Below are positions 37,689-46,996 of a DNA stretch of 64,000 nucleotides, one piece after another (the stretch's first letter is position 1; each line of letters starts with the position of its first letter). The position numbers were made by a program, and so were the translations under genes. This DNA is from Rhodopseudomonas rhenobacensis (GTDB lineage Bacteria; Pseudomonadota; Alphaproteobacteria; Rhizobiales; Xanthobacteraceae), in NCBI RefSeq assembly GCF_014203125.1, contig NZ_JACHIH010000032.1, positions 1-64,000 on the forward strand, read 5' to 3'. Under the pieces are notes generated by a model that saw only the letters and a program-made list of their open reading frames with translations, did no database searches and was not told the origin of the DNA.

Positions 37689-39353
37689 TCAGCGGTGGCT
37701 GATATCGACGTTCTTGGTCTCCGGCATGAAGATCAGGCCGACGACGAAGGTGATCGACGCGAAGATGATCGGGTACCACAGGCCGGCGTAGATATCGCCG
37801 GTCGAGGCCACGATCGCGAACGCGGTCGCCGGCAGCAAGCCGCCGAACCAGCCGTTGCCGATATGGTAGGGCAGCGACATCGAGGTATAGCGGATCCGGG
37901 CCGGGAACAGTTCGACCAGCATCGCCGCGATCGGCCCGTAGACCATGGTGACGAACAGCACCAGGATGAACAGCAGCCCGATCACCGCAGCCGCCTGCGG
38001 CTTGAAGATGTCGAACGGGTTCGACATCTTCACGATCTCGGCGTTGCCCGCCTTCGGATAGCCGGCGCCCTGAACCGCCGCCAGCACCGCCGGGTTGGAG
38101 GTCTTGGCGTCGACATAGGGAACCTCGGTGCCGTTGACCATCACCTTGACGCCCGAACCGGCCGGACCATACGAGGTCGAGTACTTCACCGAGGACTGCG
38201 CGAGGTAGGCGCGGGCGGTGTCGCAAGGCGCGGTGAACACCCGGGTACCGACCGGGTTGAACAGATCGCCGCACAGCGCGGGATCGGACACAACCTCGAC
38301 CTTCACCGACTCGATGGCCTTTTCCAGCGCCGGGTTGGCGTTGGACGTGATCATCCGGAAAACCGGGAAGAAGCTCAACGCTGCAATCAGGCAGCCCGTC
38401 AGGATGATCGGCTTGCGACCGATCTTGTCCGACAGCCAGCCGAAGAAGATGAAGAAGCCGGTCCCGAACAGCAGCGACCAGGCAATCAACAGGTTGGAAG
38501 TGTAGCCGTCGACCTTGAGGATCGATTGCAGGAAGAACAGCGCGTAGAACTGACCGGTGTACCACACCACGCCCTGGCCCATGGTGCCGCCGATCAACGC
38601 GATCAGCACGATCTTGGCGTTGCCCCAGTTCGCGAAGGCTTCGGTCAAGGGCGCTTTCGAGCTCTTGCCTTCGTCCTTCATCTTCTGGAAGATCGGCGAT
38701 TCATTCAGCTTCAGCCGGATCCAGACCGAGACGCCGAGCAACAGCACCGAGACCAGGAACGGAATTCGCCAGCCCCAGGCGGCAAATTCAGGCTCGCCGA
38801 GAATCGTGCGGGTGAACAGGATCACGATCAGCGAAAGAAACAGTCCGAGCGTGGCCGTGGTCTGGATGAACGAGGTGTAGTAGCCGCGCTTGCCGGGTGG
38901 CGAATGCTCGGCGACATAGGTTGCCGCACCGCCATACTCGCCGCCGAGGGCGAGACCCTGCAGCAGCCGCAGGCCGATCAGGATGATCGGCGCCGCGATG
39001 CCAATGGTCGCCGCATTGGGCAGCAGGCCGACGATGAAGGTCGAAATGCCCATGATCAGGATGGTGATCAGGAAGGTGTATTTGCGGCCGACGATGTCGC
39101 CGATCCGACCGAACACGATCGCCCCGAACGGGCGGACCAGGAAGCCCGCGGCAAAGGCGAGCAAGGCGAAGATGTCGCGGGTGGCGGGCGGATAGGCGCT
39201 GAAGAATTGCGCGCCGATGATGCTGGCCAGCGAACCGTAAAGGTAAAAATCATACCACTCGAACACCGTGCCGAGTGATGACGCGAGAATGACGAAACGT
39301 TCGTCCTTCGTCATTCCTCCCGTACGGGCTGGTGCAACCGCAATCGTCGACAT
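37689..39353 (-). CDS. MFS transporter, metabolite:H+ symporter (MHS) type
   Basis: A 554-residue twelve-helix transporter with the MHS signatures TVFEWYDFYLYGSLASIIG and RPFGAIVFGRIGDIVGRKY. It is longer than usual (about 430) because of a 120-residue extracytoplasmic insertion at about 320-440, between helices near ITSNANPALEKAIESVKVEV and FKPQAAAVIGLLF. MHS proteins import organic acids, betaine or osmolytes. It diverges from the response-regulator gene that pairs with the symporter-kinase at 40547, so an organic acid substrate is plausible. Confidence 0.9.
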   Translation of the reverse strand: MSTIAVAPARTGGMTKDERFVILASSLGTVFEWYDFYLYGSLASIIGAQFFSAYPPATRDIFALLAFAAGFLVRPFGAIVFGRIGDIVGRKYTFLITILIMGISTFIVGLLPNAATIGIAAPIILIGLRLLQGLALGGEYGGAATYVAEHSPPGKRGYYTSFIQTTATLGLFLSLIVILFTRTILGEPEFAAWGWRIPFLVSVLLLGVSVWIRLKLNESPIFQKMKDEGKSSKAPLTEAFANWGNAKIVLIALIGGTMGQGVVWYTGQFYALFFLQSILKVDGYTSNLLIAWSLLFGTGFFIFFGWLSDKIGRKPIILTGCLIAALSFFPVFRMITSNANPALEKAIESVKVEVVSDPALCGDLFNPVGTRVFTAPCDTARAYLAQSSVKYSTSYGPAGSGVKVMVNGTEVPYVDAKTSNPAVLAAVQGAGYPKAGNAEIVKMSNPFDIFKPQAAAVIGLLFILVLFVTMVYGPIAAMLVELFPARIRYTSMSLPYHIGNGWFGGLLPATAFAIVASTGDIYAGLWYPIIFASITFVVGLIFMPETKNVDISHR

Positions 39354-39677
39354 GTCTGAACGTCCTCCCCATGGTGTTTCGAGTCAAAGCTCTTATCTGC
39401 GCGCCCGATCTCAGCCGGAGTGATGCGCAGAATTGCGAGCACGGTATCATCGGGTCTAAATTTCGCCCAATACGACTTTCGGCCCGGTAGCCCGCCCCTG
39501 AAAGTTGTGATGCAGTGCAGCAGATTCCGCGCTGCAGCGCGAAGATCAACATACCACGTTAAGTGTAGAAAATTGTTTGCTTGCCAGACGTGTGCGGTCG
39601 GGCGAGTATTGCACACATGTGATTTTCCCCGCGTCTTGCGTGCGGGACGCGCGCAGTTCTAACCGCCGTCAGAGTAA
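39354..39677. other. Divergent regulatory region between transporter and response regulator genes
   Basis: A 324-base gap, AT-richer than its surroundings at about 39540-39640, expected to hold two outward promoters. No clear operator palindrome was found. Confidence 0.4.
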
Positions 39678-40349
39678 ATGACCCCCACAGCCAGCACGCA
39701 CCTCATCATCGCCGATGATCATCCGCTATTTCGTGACGCCCTGCGTCTCGCCGTCGCAAGCGTCGTTCCGACCGCCAAGATCGGCGAGGCCGGCACTTTC
39801 GAGGAGCTGACCGCGATCCTGGAGCAGGATGCCGACGTCGACCTGGTGCTGCTCGACTTGTCGATGCCGGGGATCAGCGGGTTCTCCGGACTAATTTACC
39901 TGCGGGCGCAATATCCGGCGATCCCGGTGGTGGTGGTGTCGGCCAGCGACGACGTCGGCACGATCCGCCGCTCGCTGGATTTCGGCGCCTCCGGCTTCGT
40001 GCCGAAGCGGTTCGGGGTCGAAAAGCTCAAGGACGCGATTCAGAAGGTGCTGGACGGCGACGTCTGGGTGCCGCCGGATATCGACCTCAACGCCGCCGCC
40101 GACCCGGAAATGACCAAGCTGCGCGACCGGCTGATCACGCTGACCCCGCAGCAGGTGCGGGTGCTGATGATGTTGTCGGAAGGGCTGCTCAACAAACAGA
40201 TCGCCTACGAACTCGGCGTCTCGGAAGCCACCATCAAGGCCCACGTCTCGGCGATCCTGCAGAAGCTCGGGGTCGAAAGCCGGACCCAGGCGGTGATCGC
40301 CGCCGCGAAAATCTCCGGCAGCCAATGGCGCCAGGATACCCCGCAGTAA
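39678..40349 (+). CDS. LuxR-type response regulator, CrbR/ErdR-like
   Basis: A 223-residue regulator with a receiver domain (phosphoacceptor aspartate in DLVLLDLSMPG, near residue 59) and a C-terminal LuxR helix-turn-helix (LTPQQVRVLMMLSEGLLNKQ, then ELGVSEATIKAHVSAIL). Regulators of this type pair with solute-symporter hybrid kinases (CrbS/MxtR) to control acetyl-CoA synthetase and acetate use. Such a kinase is encoded convergently just downstream. Confidence 0.9.
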   Translation: MTPTASTHLIIADDHPLFRDALRLAVASVVPTAKIGEAGTFEELTAILEQDADVDLVLLDLSMPGISGFSGLIYLRAQYPAIPVVVVSASDDVGTIRRSLDFGASGFVPKRFGVEKLKDAIQKVLDGDVWVPPDIDLNAAADPEMTKLRDRLITLTPQQVRVLMMLSEGLLNKQIAYELGVSEATIKAHVSAILQKLGVESRTQAVIAAAKISGSQWRQDTPQ

Positions 40350-40413
40350 GCTGCCCCGCCGCAGTTTGCGCGCAGGCTTTCAACTTCATTCGACGGCAAA
40401 CCACCGTTTCCGC

Positions 40414-40539
40414 GGTCATTCCGGGGCGCGGGCCGCCTTGGCGGCGAGCGAACCCGGAATCTTGCGGCAGGCAAGAGGTCGCCGGCGCGGCGAGATTCCG
40501 GGTTCGCTCGCAGCTTCGCTGCTCTCGCCCCGGAATGAC
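40414..40539. repeat. Palindromic intergenic repeat, family A, copy 4
   Basis: ggtcattccggggcgcgggc at the left, ctctcgccccggaatgacc at the right, inner arms gcgaacccggaatc/gattccgggttcgc. Separates the convergent regulator and kinase genes. Confidence 0.9.
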
Positions 40540-40546
40540 CGGGTGA

Positions 40547-43500
40547 TTATTCCGCCGCCGCCACGTTCTGCTGCGCCCGCCATTGCCCGAGCAGCGCGCG
40601 CAATGACGCCGCCTTCACCGGCTTGTTCAACACCGAGATATTGTCGTCGCGCGCCGCAGCCCGCACCCGCGGACTGCGATCGGCGGTGATCAGGATCGCC
40701 GGGATCTCCTCGCCGAATCGGTGGCGGATGTCGCGGATGCCGGCGATGCCGTTGCCGCGATCGAGGTGATAATCGACCAACAGGCCGGTGACCGGCCGGC
40801 CAGCGGCCTCGATCGCCTTGATGGCGGCTTCCGGGTCAGCCACCGCGATCACCTCGGCGCCCCAGGTGGTCAGCAGCGTCTTCATGCCGTCGAGGATCGC
40901 CGGATCGTTCTCGATACAGGCCACCAGGATGCCGGCCATCGAGGCCCGCGACAGCGGGGTGGCGCTGGTCACCGCGGCGGTGTGGTTGACCATGTCGGCG
41001 ATCTGCACCGTCACCGAGAAGAACGAGCCGCCGCTCTTGTTGGAATCGATCGCGATGCCGTGGTTCAGCACCCGCGCCAGCCGCTCGACGATCGATAGCC
41101 CCAACCCGAGCCCGCGGGCGATCCGCGCGCCCTGCTCCAGCCGGTGAAACTCCTTGAAGATCTCGCCGCGTTTCAGGATCGGGATGCCGACGCCGGTGTC
41201 GTAGATGCCGATCTGCAGCGACTGGCCGCGGCGCCGGCAGCCGACCAGCACCTTGCCCTGCGGGGTGTATTTGATGGCGTTGGAAATCAGGTTCTGCATC
41301 AGCCGGCGCAGCAGCAGCCGGTCGGATTCCACCGGCAGCAGGCACGGCACGAAGGTCAGCTTCAAGCCCTTGGCGCGGGCGATCGGGGCGAATTCGATTT
41401 CCAGCGAGCGCATCAGATCGCCGATCACGAAGCTCGACAGCGACGGCGTCATCGCCCCGGCATCGAGCCGCGAGATGTCCAAGAGCGCGCCGATGATCTC
41501 CTCGATCGCCTCCAGCGATTCGTCGATGTTCTCCACCAGTTTGGCGTCGTCGCCGCCGCTCTGGCGTTCGACCAGGCTGGTGACGTAGAGCCGCGCGGCG
41601 TTGAGCGGCTGCAGGATGTCGTGGCTGGCGGCGGCGAGAAACCGGGTCTTGGAGATGTTGGCCTCTTCGGCCGTGCTCTTGGCGAGAGCCAGCGCCGAAT
41701 TCAGCCGCGTCAGTTCCTCGGTGCGGTCGCGCACCCGCTTTTCAAGCGTGGCGTTGGCGCGCTCCAGCGCCTCGGCGGCCTCGAAGCTCGGGGTGACGTC
41801 GGAGAAGGTGATCACGAGGCCGCCGTCGGGCATCCGGTTGGCGCGCACCTCGATCACCAAATGGCGATCCTGCATCCGCTCGATATAGGGCGCGCCTTCG
41901 GTGGTGTAGGCGGCGAGCCGGATCTGCGTCTGCAGTTCGCTGTCGCTGAAGCCGGGCGCGCTGAGCGAGAGGAATTCCAGAATCTCGGTGAGCGGAATGC
42001 CGATCTGCACGATATGCGGCGGCAGCCCGAGGATCTCGCCGAACTGCCGGTTGGAGCAGATCAGCTGCAGATCCGGGTTGAACACCGCGATGCCCTGCCG
42101 CACGTGGTTCAGCGCGGTCTGCAGGATCTCGCGGTTGAAATGCAGCGCGGCGTGGGAATCGTCGAGCAGTTTCAGCGCCGCTTCCGCCGACACCGTGCGC
42201 TTGCGCAGCAGCAGCGACAGCACCAGCCGCGACGACGCCGCGCCGATCGACGAGGCGATTAGATGCTCGGCGTGCTGCAGCAGCTCGAAATCGGCCGGCG
42301 CCGTCGGCTCGATATTGACCCGCCGGCTCGCCGCGAACGCGCGGAACGCCTCGCCCGCCCGCTCCGGCCCGAGATATTGCGCGACCGCGCCCAGGATATC
42401 CGCCACCGTCACCGTCGAGCGCCAGCGCCGGAATGCCGGCGCCATCGGCTTCAGCGCCGCCGGCACGAACACCGCGGCCTGCAGCCGTTCGATCGAGGAC
42501 GGCTGCTTCCACAGCGACAGCGCCACATAAGCCAGGATGTTCAGCGACAGGCTCCACAGCACGCCGTGCAGCAAGGGCGGCAGATCGGCGCCGAACAGCG
42601 CCCGCGGTCGCAGCGCTTCGATGCCGAACGGGCCATGCTGCAGCAGCAGCACGCCTGCGGTGTTGCCGTCGAGGAAGCTCGGCATGAACAGCGTATAGGC
42701 CCAGACCGCAAAGCCGATCAGCATGCCGCCGATGGCGCCGCGCGCGGTTGCCCGGCGCCAGATCAGCCCGCCGAAAAACGCCGGCGCGAACTGCGCGATG
42801 GCGGCGAACGACAACAGCCCGATTGCCGCCAGTTGGGTGTTGCCGAGCGCGCGGAAGTACAAATACGCCATGATCAGGATGGCGAAGATCGCCACCCGCC
42901 GCACCGTGAGCAGGAACGAGCCGTAGTTGCGCTCGTCGTCGCGCGGGGTGGCGCCGCGCTTCAGCACCAGCGGCATCACCAGGTCGTTCGACACCATCAC
43001 CGCCAGCGCCACGCATTCGACGATCACCATCGCGGTCGCCGCCGACAGCCCGCCGATGAACACCGCGATGCTGAGATACGGCGCGTTGGCCTCAAGCGGC
43101 AGCGCCAGCACGTACATGTCGCTGTCCACCGCGCCGAACGGGAAGGTGATCAATCCGGCCAGCGCGATCGGGATCACGAACAGGTTGATGGCGATCAGAT
43201 ACAGCGGGAACAGCCAGCGGGCGCGGCTGACCTCGGCGCTGCTCGAATTCTCCACCACGCTGACGTGGAACTGGCGCGGCAGCAGCAGGATGGCGAAGGA
43301 CGACAGCAGCACCATGGTGAGGAAATTGCCGCTGGACGGCACGTAGTCGATGGCGCGGACCGCCTCCGGGGTCTTCATCGCCCGTTCGATCAATTCGTGC
43401 GGGCTGAACATCCAGAAGGTGACGAAGGCGCCCGCGGCGATGAAGGCGACCAGCTTGACGATCGATTCGGTGGCGACCGCGAGCATCAGGCCGTGCTGGT

Positions 43501-44056
43501 GTTCGGTGGCGTTGGTCTGCCGCGTGCCGAACAGCACCGCGAACAGCGCCATGGTCAGCGCCACGATCAGCGCGATGTCGCCGACGATCGGCATGCTCGA
43601 CATCACCTGATCGTCGCCGAGGATGGTCTGCAGCGAGGACGCCACCGCCTTGAGCTGCAGCGCGATGTAGGGCACCGAGCCGACGATGGCGATGATCGCC
43701 ACGGTCGCCGCCACCGCCTGGCTCTTGCCGTAGCGCGCGGCGATGAAGTCGGCGATCGAGGTGATGTTCTGCGACTTGGCGAGATCGATCACCCGGCGCA
43801 GCAGCGGCGCGCCGAACGCGACCATCAGAATCGGGCCGATATAGATCGCCAGGAAATCGACGCTGCTGCGGCTGGCCACGCCGACCGATCCGAAGAACGT
43901 CCACGACGTGCAGTAGATTGCCAGCGAGAGCGGATAGATCAGGGTGCCGAAGCGCTGGCGCTGCGCCTGCGACAGCCGGTCGCCGTAGCTCGCAACCAGA
44001 AACAGGAAGCCGATATAGCCGAACGCGGCCGCGATCACGCCCCAATCGTGCAGCAT
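40547..44056 (-). CDS. Sodium/solute symporter-linked hybrid histidine kinase, CrbS/MxtR-like
   Basis: A 1169-residue membrane kinase. Residues 1 to about 490 form a sodium:solute symporter domain (GSVGVASRSSVDFLAIYIGP; many helices), followed by a helical linker, a PAS domain (about 650-770), a coiled coil, the H-box AASHDILQPLNAARLY near residue 805, an ATPase domain (NLISNAIKYTPQGK and GLGLGLSIVERL), and a C-terminal receiver with aspartate in GLLVDYHLDRGNG. It fits the CrbS family that senses acetate or related carbon sources and signals to the LuxR regulator encoded at 39678. Whether the transporter domain moves substrate is unknown. Confidence 0.92.
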   Translation of the reverse strand: MLHDWGVIAAAFGYIGFLFLVASYGDRLSQAQRQRFGTLIYPLSLAIYCTSWTFFGSVGVASRSSVDFLAIYIGPILMVAFGAPLLRRVIDLAKSQNITSIADFIAARYGKSQAVAATVAIIAIVGSVPYIALQLKAVASSLQTILGDDQVMSSMPIVGDIALIVALTMALFAVLFGTRQTNATEHQHGLMLAVATESIVKLVAFIAAGAFVTFWMFSPHELIERAMKTPEAVRAIDYVPSSGNFLTMVLLSSFAILLLPRQFHVSVVENSSSAEVSRARWLFPLYLIAINLFVIPIALAGLITFPFGAVDSDMYVLALPLEANAPYLSIAVFIGGLSAATAMVIVECVALAVMVSNDLVMPLVLKRGATPRDDERNYGSFLLTVRRVAIFAILIMAYLYFRALGNTQLAAIGLLSFAAIAQFAPAFFGGLIWRRATARGAIGGMLIGFAVWAYTLFMPSFLDGNTAGVLLLQHGPFGIEALRPRALFGADLPPLLHGVLWSLSLNILAYVALSLWKQPSSIERLQAAVFVPAALKPMAPAFRRWRSTVTVADILGAVAQYLGPERAGEAFRAFAASRRVNIEPTAPADFELLQHAEHLIASSIGAASSRLVLSLLLRKRTVSAEAALKLLDDSHAALHFNREILQTALNHVRQGIAVFNPDLQLICSNRQFGEILGLPPHIVQIGIPLTEILEFLSLSAPGFSDSELQTQIRLAAYTTEGAPYIERMQDRHLVIEVRANRMPDGGLVITFSDVTPSFEAAEALERANATLEKRVRDRTEELTRLNSALALAKSTAEEANISKTRFLAAASHDILQPLNAARLYVTSLVERQSGGDDAKLVENIDESLEAIEEIIGALLDISRLDAGAMTPSLSSFVIGDLMRSLEIEFAPIARAKGLKLTFVPCLLPVESDRLLLRRLMQNLISNAIKYTPQGKVLVGCRRRGQSLQIGIYDTGVGIPILKRGEIFKEFHRLEQGARIARGLGLGLSIVERLARVLNHGIAIDSNKSGGSFFSVTVQIADMVNHTAAVTSATPLSRASMAGILVACIENDPAILDGMKTLLTTWGAEVIAVADPEAAIKAIEAAGRPVTGLLVDYHLDRGNGIAGIRDIRHRFGEEIPAILITADRSPRVRAAARDDNISVLNKPVKAASLRALLGQWRAQQNVAAAE

Positions 44057-44200
44057 CGCGTTTGCTCCCTCCAGAGAACGTCGGCGGACATGGCCACCGC
44101 CCGGCCCGCGCCAGGACTCTCTAGCGCGTCGGACCAGCGCAGGCGACAGGCATTTTGCCTATCGCGGCTGCGGACGTCAGGAAGGCTGCGATCGCTGCGA

Positions 44201-44280
44201 GGCGGCCTATTCGGCCGCCATCAAGCCGCGCGGCGGCCTATTCGGCCGCCATCAAGCCGGAGGCGGCCTATTCGGCCGCC
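44201..44280. repeat. Three tandem copies of a 19-bp palindrome at the hemA 3' end
   Basis: GGCGGCCTATTCGGCCGCC occurs at 44201-44219, 44232-44250 and 44262-44280, spaced 31 and 30 bases and joined by atcaagccg linkers. Each copy is itself a hairpin (GGCGGCC/GGCCGCC). The copy nearest hemA includes its last codons and stop, so the others look like tandem duplications of the gene end. They probably act as serial terminators or RNA-stabilising hairpins. Confidence 0.9.
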
Positions 44281-45497
44281 ATGGACTTGGCGCCGAGCGG
44301 CAGATCGAGCTGCTCCCACACCATCACCAGCGCTTCGGCCAAGCGATCGATCAGGCCGTCGTCGTGATACGGCGACGGCGTGATGCGCAGCCGTTCCTTG
44401 CCCTTGGCGACGGTCGGATAGTTGATCGGCTGCAGATAGATGCCGTGCTCCTCGATCAGGATATCGCAGGCCTTCTTGCAGCGCTCGGCGTCGCCGACGA
44501 ACACCGGCACGATGTGGGTGTCGGTCGGCATCACCGGCAGGCCGGCGGCGCTGAGGATCGCCTTGACGCGCGCGGCGCGGTCCTGGTGACGCTCGCGCTC
44601 CCAGCTCGAGGTCTTCAGGTGCTTGATCGCGGCGGTCGCGGCGGCGCAGATCGCCGGCGGCAGCGCGGTGGTGAAGATGAAGCCCGGCGCGTAGGAGCGC
44701 ACCGCGTCGACCACCTTCGACTTGCCGGCGATGTAGCCGCCGAGGCAGCCATAGGCCTTGGCCAGCGTGCCTTCCAGGATGTCGATGCGGTGCATCACGC
44801 CGTCGCGCTCCGCGATGCCGGCGCCGCGCGGGCCGTACATGCCGACCGCGTGGACTTCGTCGCAATAGGTCATCGCGCCGTATTTCTCGGCGAGATCGCA
44901 GATCTTGGCCATCGGCGCGACGTCGCCGTCCATCGAATACAGGCTCTCGAACGCGATCAGCTTCGGCCGGTCCGGACCGGCGGTCTTCAAGAGCTCTTCG
45001 AGATGCGCGACGTCGTTATGGCGCCACACCACGCGCTCGCAGCCGGACTGCCGGATGCCTTCGATCATCGAATTGTGGTTGAGGGCGTCGGACAGGATCA
45101 GGCAGTTCGGGATCAGCTTGGTCAGCGTCGAAATGCCGGTCTGGTTCGAGACGTAGCCCGAGGTGAACAGCAGCGCGGCTTCCTTGCCGTGCAGGTCGGC
45201 CAGTTCGGCCTCCAGCTGCACCAGCGGGTGATGGGTGCCGGCGATGTTGCGGGTGCCACCGGCGCCGGTTCCGAGCCGCGTCGCGGTCTCGACCATCGCG
45301 CCGACCACCTTCGGGTGTTGTCCCATCCCGAGATAATCGTTGGAGCACCAGATCACGACGTCGCGGGGCCCCGCCGGGGAATGCCACACCGCGTGCGGGA
45401 AACGGCCTGCCACGCGCTCGAGATCGGCGAACACGCGATAGCGGCGTTCATCATGCAGGCGGTCAAGCGCGTCACCGAAGAACTTTTCATAATTCAT
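44268..45497 (-). CDS. hemA: 5-aminolevulinate synthase
   Basis: ALAS condenses glycine and succinyl-CoA, the first step of the C4 haem and bacteriochlorophyll pathway. The 409-residue PLP enzyme has [36 protein letters not shown], the [18 protein letters not shown] cofactor region and the PLP lysine in [18 protein letters not shown] chose ATG 45497 ([11 protein letters not shown]), the standard start. A FixK-type box lies 141 bases upstream, suggesting induction at low oxygen. The 3' end runs into tandem hairpins. Confidence 0.97.
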   Translation of the reverse strand: MNYEKFFGDALDRLHDERRYRVFADLERVAGRFPHAVWHSPAGPRDVVIWCSNDYLGMGQHPKVVGAMVETATRLGTGAGGTRNIAGTHHPLVQLEAELADLHGKEAALLFTSGYVSNQTGISTLTKLIPNCLILSDALNHNSMIEGIRQSGCERVVWRHNDVAHLEELLKTAGPDRPKLIAFESLYSMDGDVAPMAKICDLAEKYGAMTYCDEVHAVGMYGPRGAGIAERDGVMHRIDILEGTLAKAYGCLGGYIAGKSKVVDAVRSYAPGFIFTTALPPAICAAATAAIKHLKTSSWERERHQDRAARVKAILSAAGLPVMPTDTHIVPVFVGDAERCKKACDILIEEHGIYLQPINYPTVAKGKERLRITPSPYHDDGLIDRLAEALVMVWEQLDLPLGAKSMAAE

Positions 45498-45637
45498 CAC
45501 AATGAGACCTGATGCGGACATTCGCGACCTAGCGTCGCAACCCTATTAGAGCCCTTCCAGCTTTGATGTCGAGCCGAATCAGCCCGTTGAGAATGCACAC
45601 TTCGACCAAGTGGTTTGCCCAGGTCGCAGGACAAAAC

Positions 45638-45651
45638 TTGACCCATATCAA
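45638..45651 (-). promoter_or_regulatory. FixK/FNR-type box upstream of hemA
   Basis: TTGACCCATATCAA fits TTGA-N6-TCAA exactly, the consensus recognised by rhizobial FixK and FNR-type regulators. It lies 141 bases before the hemA ATG and 39 bases after the stop of the upstream hydrolase gene, so it belongs to hemA. Confidence 0.75.
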
Positions 45652-45689
45652 TGCGGTAGCTGGTATTATTTGCCTTGCCTATCGGCCGA

Positions 45690-46754
45690 TCAGATGCTTT
45701 TGAAGCGCAGCAGACCGTCGCGGCGCTCGACCACCTTCAGCCGGTTTTCCGCCAGCATATAGTTGACATGGGCGATCAATTCGCCGGCCGCAAAGCCGGT
45801 CTGATGCGCGTCCAGCACATGCTTGTTGAACACCACCGGCACCAGATCGGCCGAGGTCATCGCGGTTTTGCGGCAGGCCTGCGCGATCAGATCGCAGCGC
45901 TCCTGATGATGCTCCGACAATTGCGCGATCCGCGCCTTGACGCCGTAGAACGGCACGCCATGGCCCGGCAGCACCAACACGTCGTCCGGCAGCGTGTCGG
46001 CGAGGTGCTTCAGGGAACGCAAATAGGCCCCCAGCGCATTTTCGTCCGGCTCATGCGCCCAGACGCTGACATTGGGCGAAATCTTGCTCAGCACCTGGTC
46101 GGCCGACAGGAACAGCTTGTCGGCGGCGCAATACAGCATCACCTGATCCGGTGAATGGCCAGCGCCGGTGATGATCCGGAAACTGCGCGCGCCGATCGCG
46201 ATCTCGTCGCCATGCGACAGCCGACGATACGCCGCCGGCATCGCAGCGGTCTTCTTCAAATAATCCTGGCCGCGACCGACCAGCTGCATGGCGATCGAAT
46301 CGTCCATGCCGTGGCGGCGGAAAAACCGCAGCGAGTTCTGCACCCGCTCTTCGGTCCGACGGTTCTGATGATAGACGCCCTGCAGATATTCGATCTGCGA
46401 CATGTAGAACGGACATTGGAACCGCTCGACGATCCAGCCGGCCAGACCGAGATGATCGGGATGCGCGTGGGTGACGATCAGGCGGCTGATCCTGACCTTG
46501 GCCAACGCCCCCTCGAACAGCGCGGTCCACGCCGCGATGGTCGCCTCATTGCCGAAACCGCTGTCGATCATCGCCCAGCCGTCGCCGTCGGCGACAAGGT
46601 AGATGTTCACATGGTTGAGGCGAAACGGCAGCTTGAGCCGCAGCCACAACACGCCGGGCGCGACTTCGACCACCTGCTCCGCACCGGGATGGCTGTCCCA
46701 GGGGTAGCGCAGGGCTTCGACCGACTCTGGGATGGTCTCAGTTTTTGAATGCAT
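45690..46754 (-). CDS. MBL-fold metallo-hydrolase
   Basis: A 354-residue metallo-beta-lactamase-fold enzyme with the metal motif THAHPDH near residues 93-99 and the later metal histidine in GHSPDQVML and GHGVPF. A C-terminal helical domain (about residues 270-354) resembles the winged-helix tail of LACTB2/glyoxalase-like members. I chose ATG 46754; a TTG at 46790 is in frame. Substrate is unknown. It precedes hemA on the same strand but the FixK box between them suggests separate control. Confidence 0.88.
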   Translation of the reverse strand: MHSKTETIPESVEALRYPWDSHPGAEQVVEVAPGVLWLRLKLPFRLNHVNIYLVADGDGWAMIDSGFGNEATIAAWTALFEGALAKVRISRLIVTHAHPDHLGLAGWIVERFQCPFYMSQIEYLQGVYHQNRRTEERVQNSLRFFRRHGMDDSIAMQLVGRGQDYLKKTAAMPAAYRRLSHGDEIAIGARSFRIITGAGHSPDQVMLYCAADKLFLSADQVLSKISPNVSVWAHEPDENALGAYLRSLKHLADTLPDDVLVLPGHGVPFYGVKARIAQLSEHHQERCDLIAQACRKTAMTSADLVPVVFNKHVLDAHQTGFAAGELIAHVNYMLAENRLKVVERRDGLLRFKSI

Positions 46755-46930
46755 TCGATAGGCGCGCTCTTGGATCGCGGTTTCTCCCAATTACCGGCTT
46801 AGCGGTGCAAAGCCGGCCGCGCCAGCCGAAACTCGCCGCCATCGCGGCGCCACGCGCCGTGGGTCAGCATAGGAGCCATGCGTTAAACAAGAAGCCAGCT
46901 GGCCTTCCGCGACGCGGAATGCCGACAACA

Positions 46931-46958
46931 AAAAGGGCCGGCGCGAGGCCGACCCTTT
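46931..46958 (-). terminator. Intrinsic terminator of the outer-membrane protein gene
   Basis: On the minus strand AAAGGGTCGGC...GCCGGCCCTTTTTG forms a stem ending in a T-run, about 40 bases after the stop codon. Confidence 0.8.
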
Positions 46959-46996
46959 CCGTCTGTTCGATCCGGTGAAGGACCGATTAGTTCAGA

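Noticed and set aside
44201-44280. Short CRISPR-like array
   Set aside because: Only three copies of a perfect palindrome with near-identical linkers that derive from the gene end; no cas genes.
42263-44383. 706-codon plus-strand frame opposite the hybrid kinase
   Set aside because: Antisense to a clear symporter-kinase; the translation has no fold-like pattern and is Arg/His/Gln-rich.
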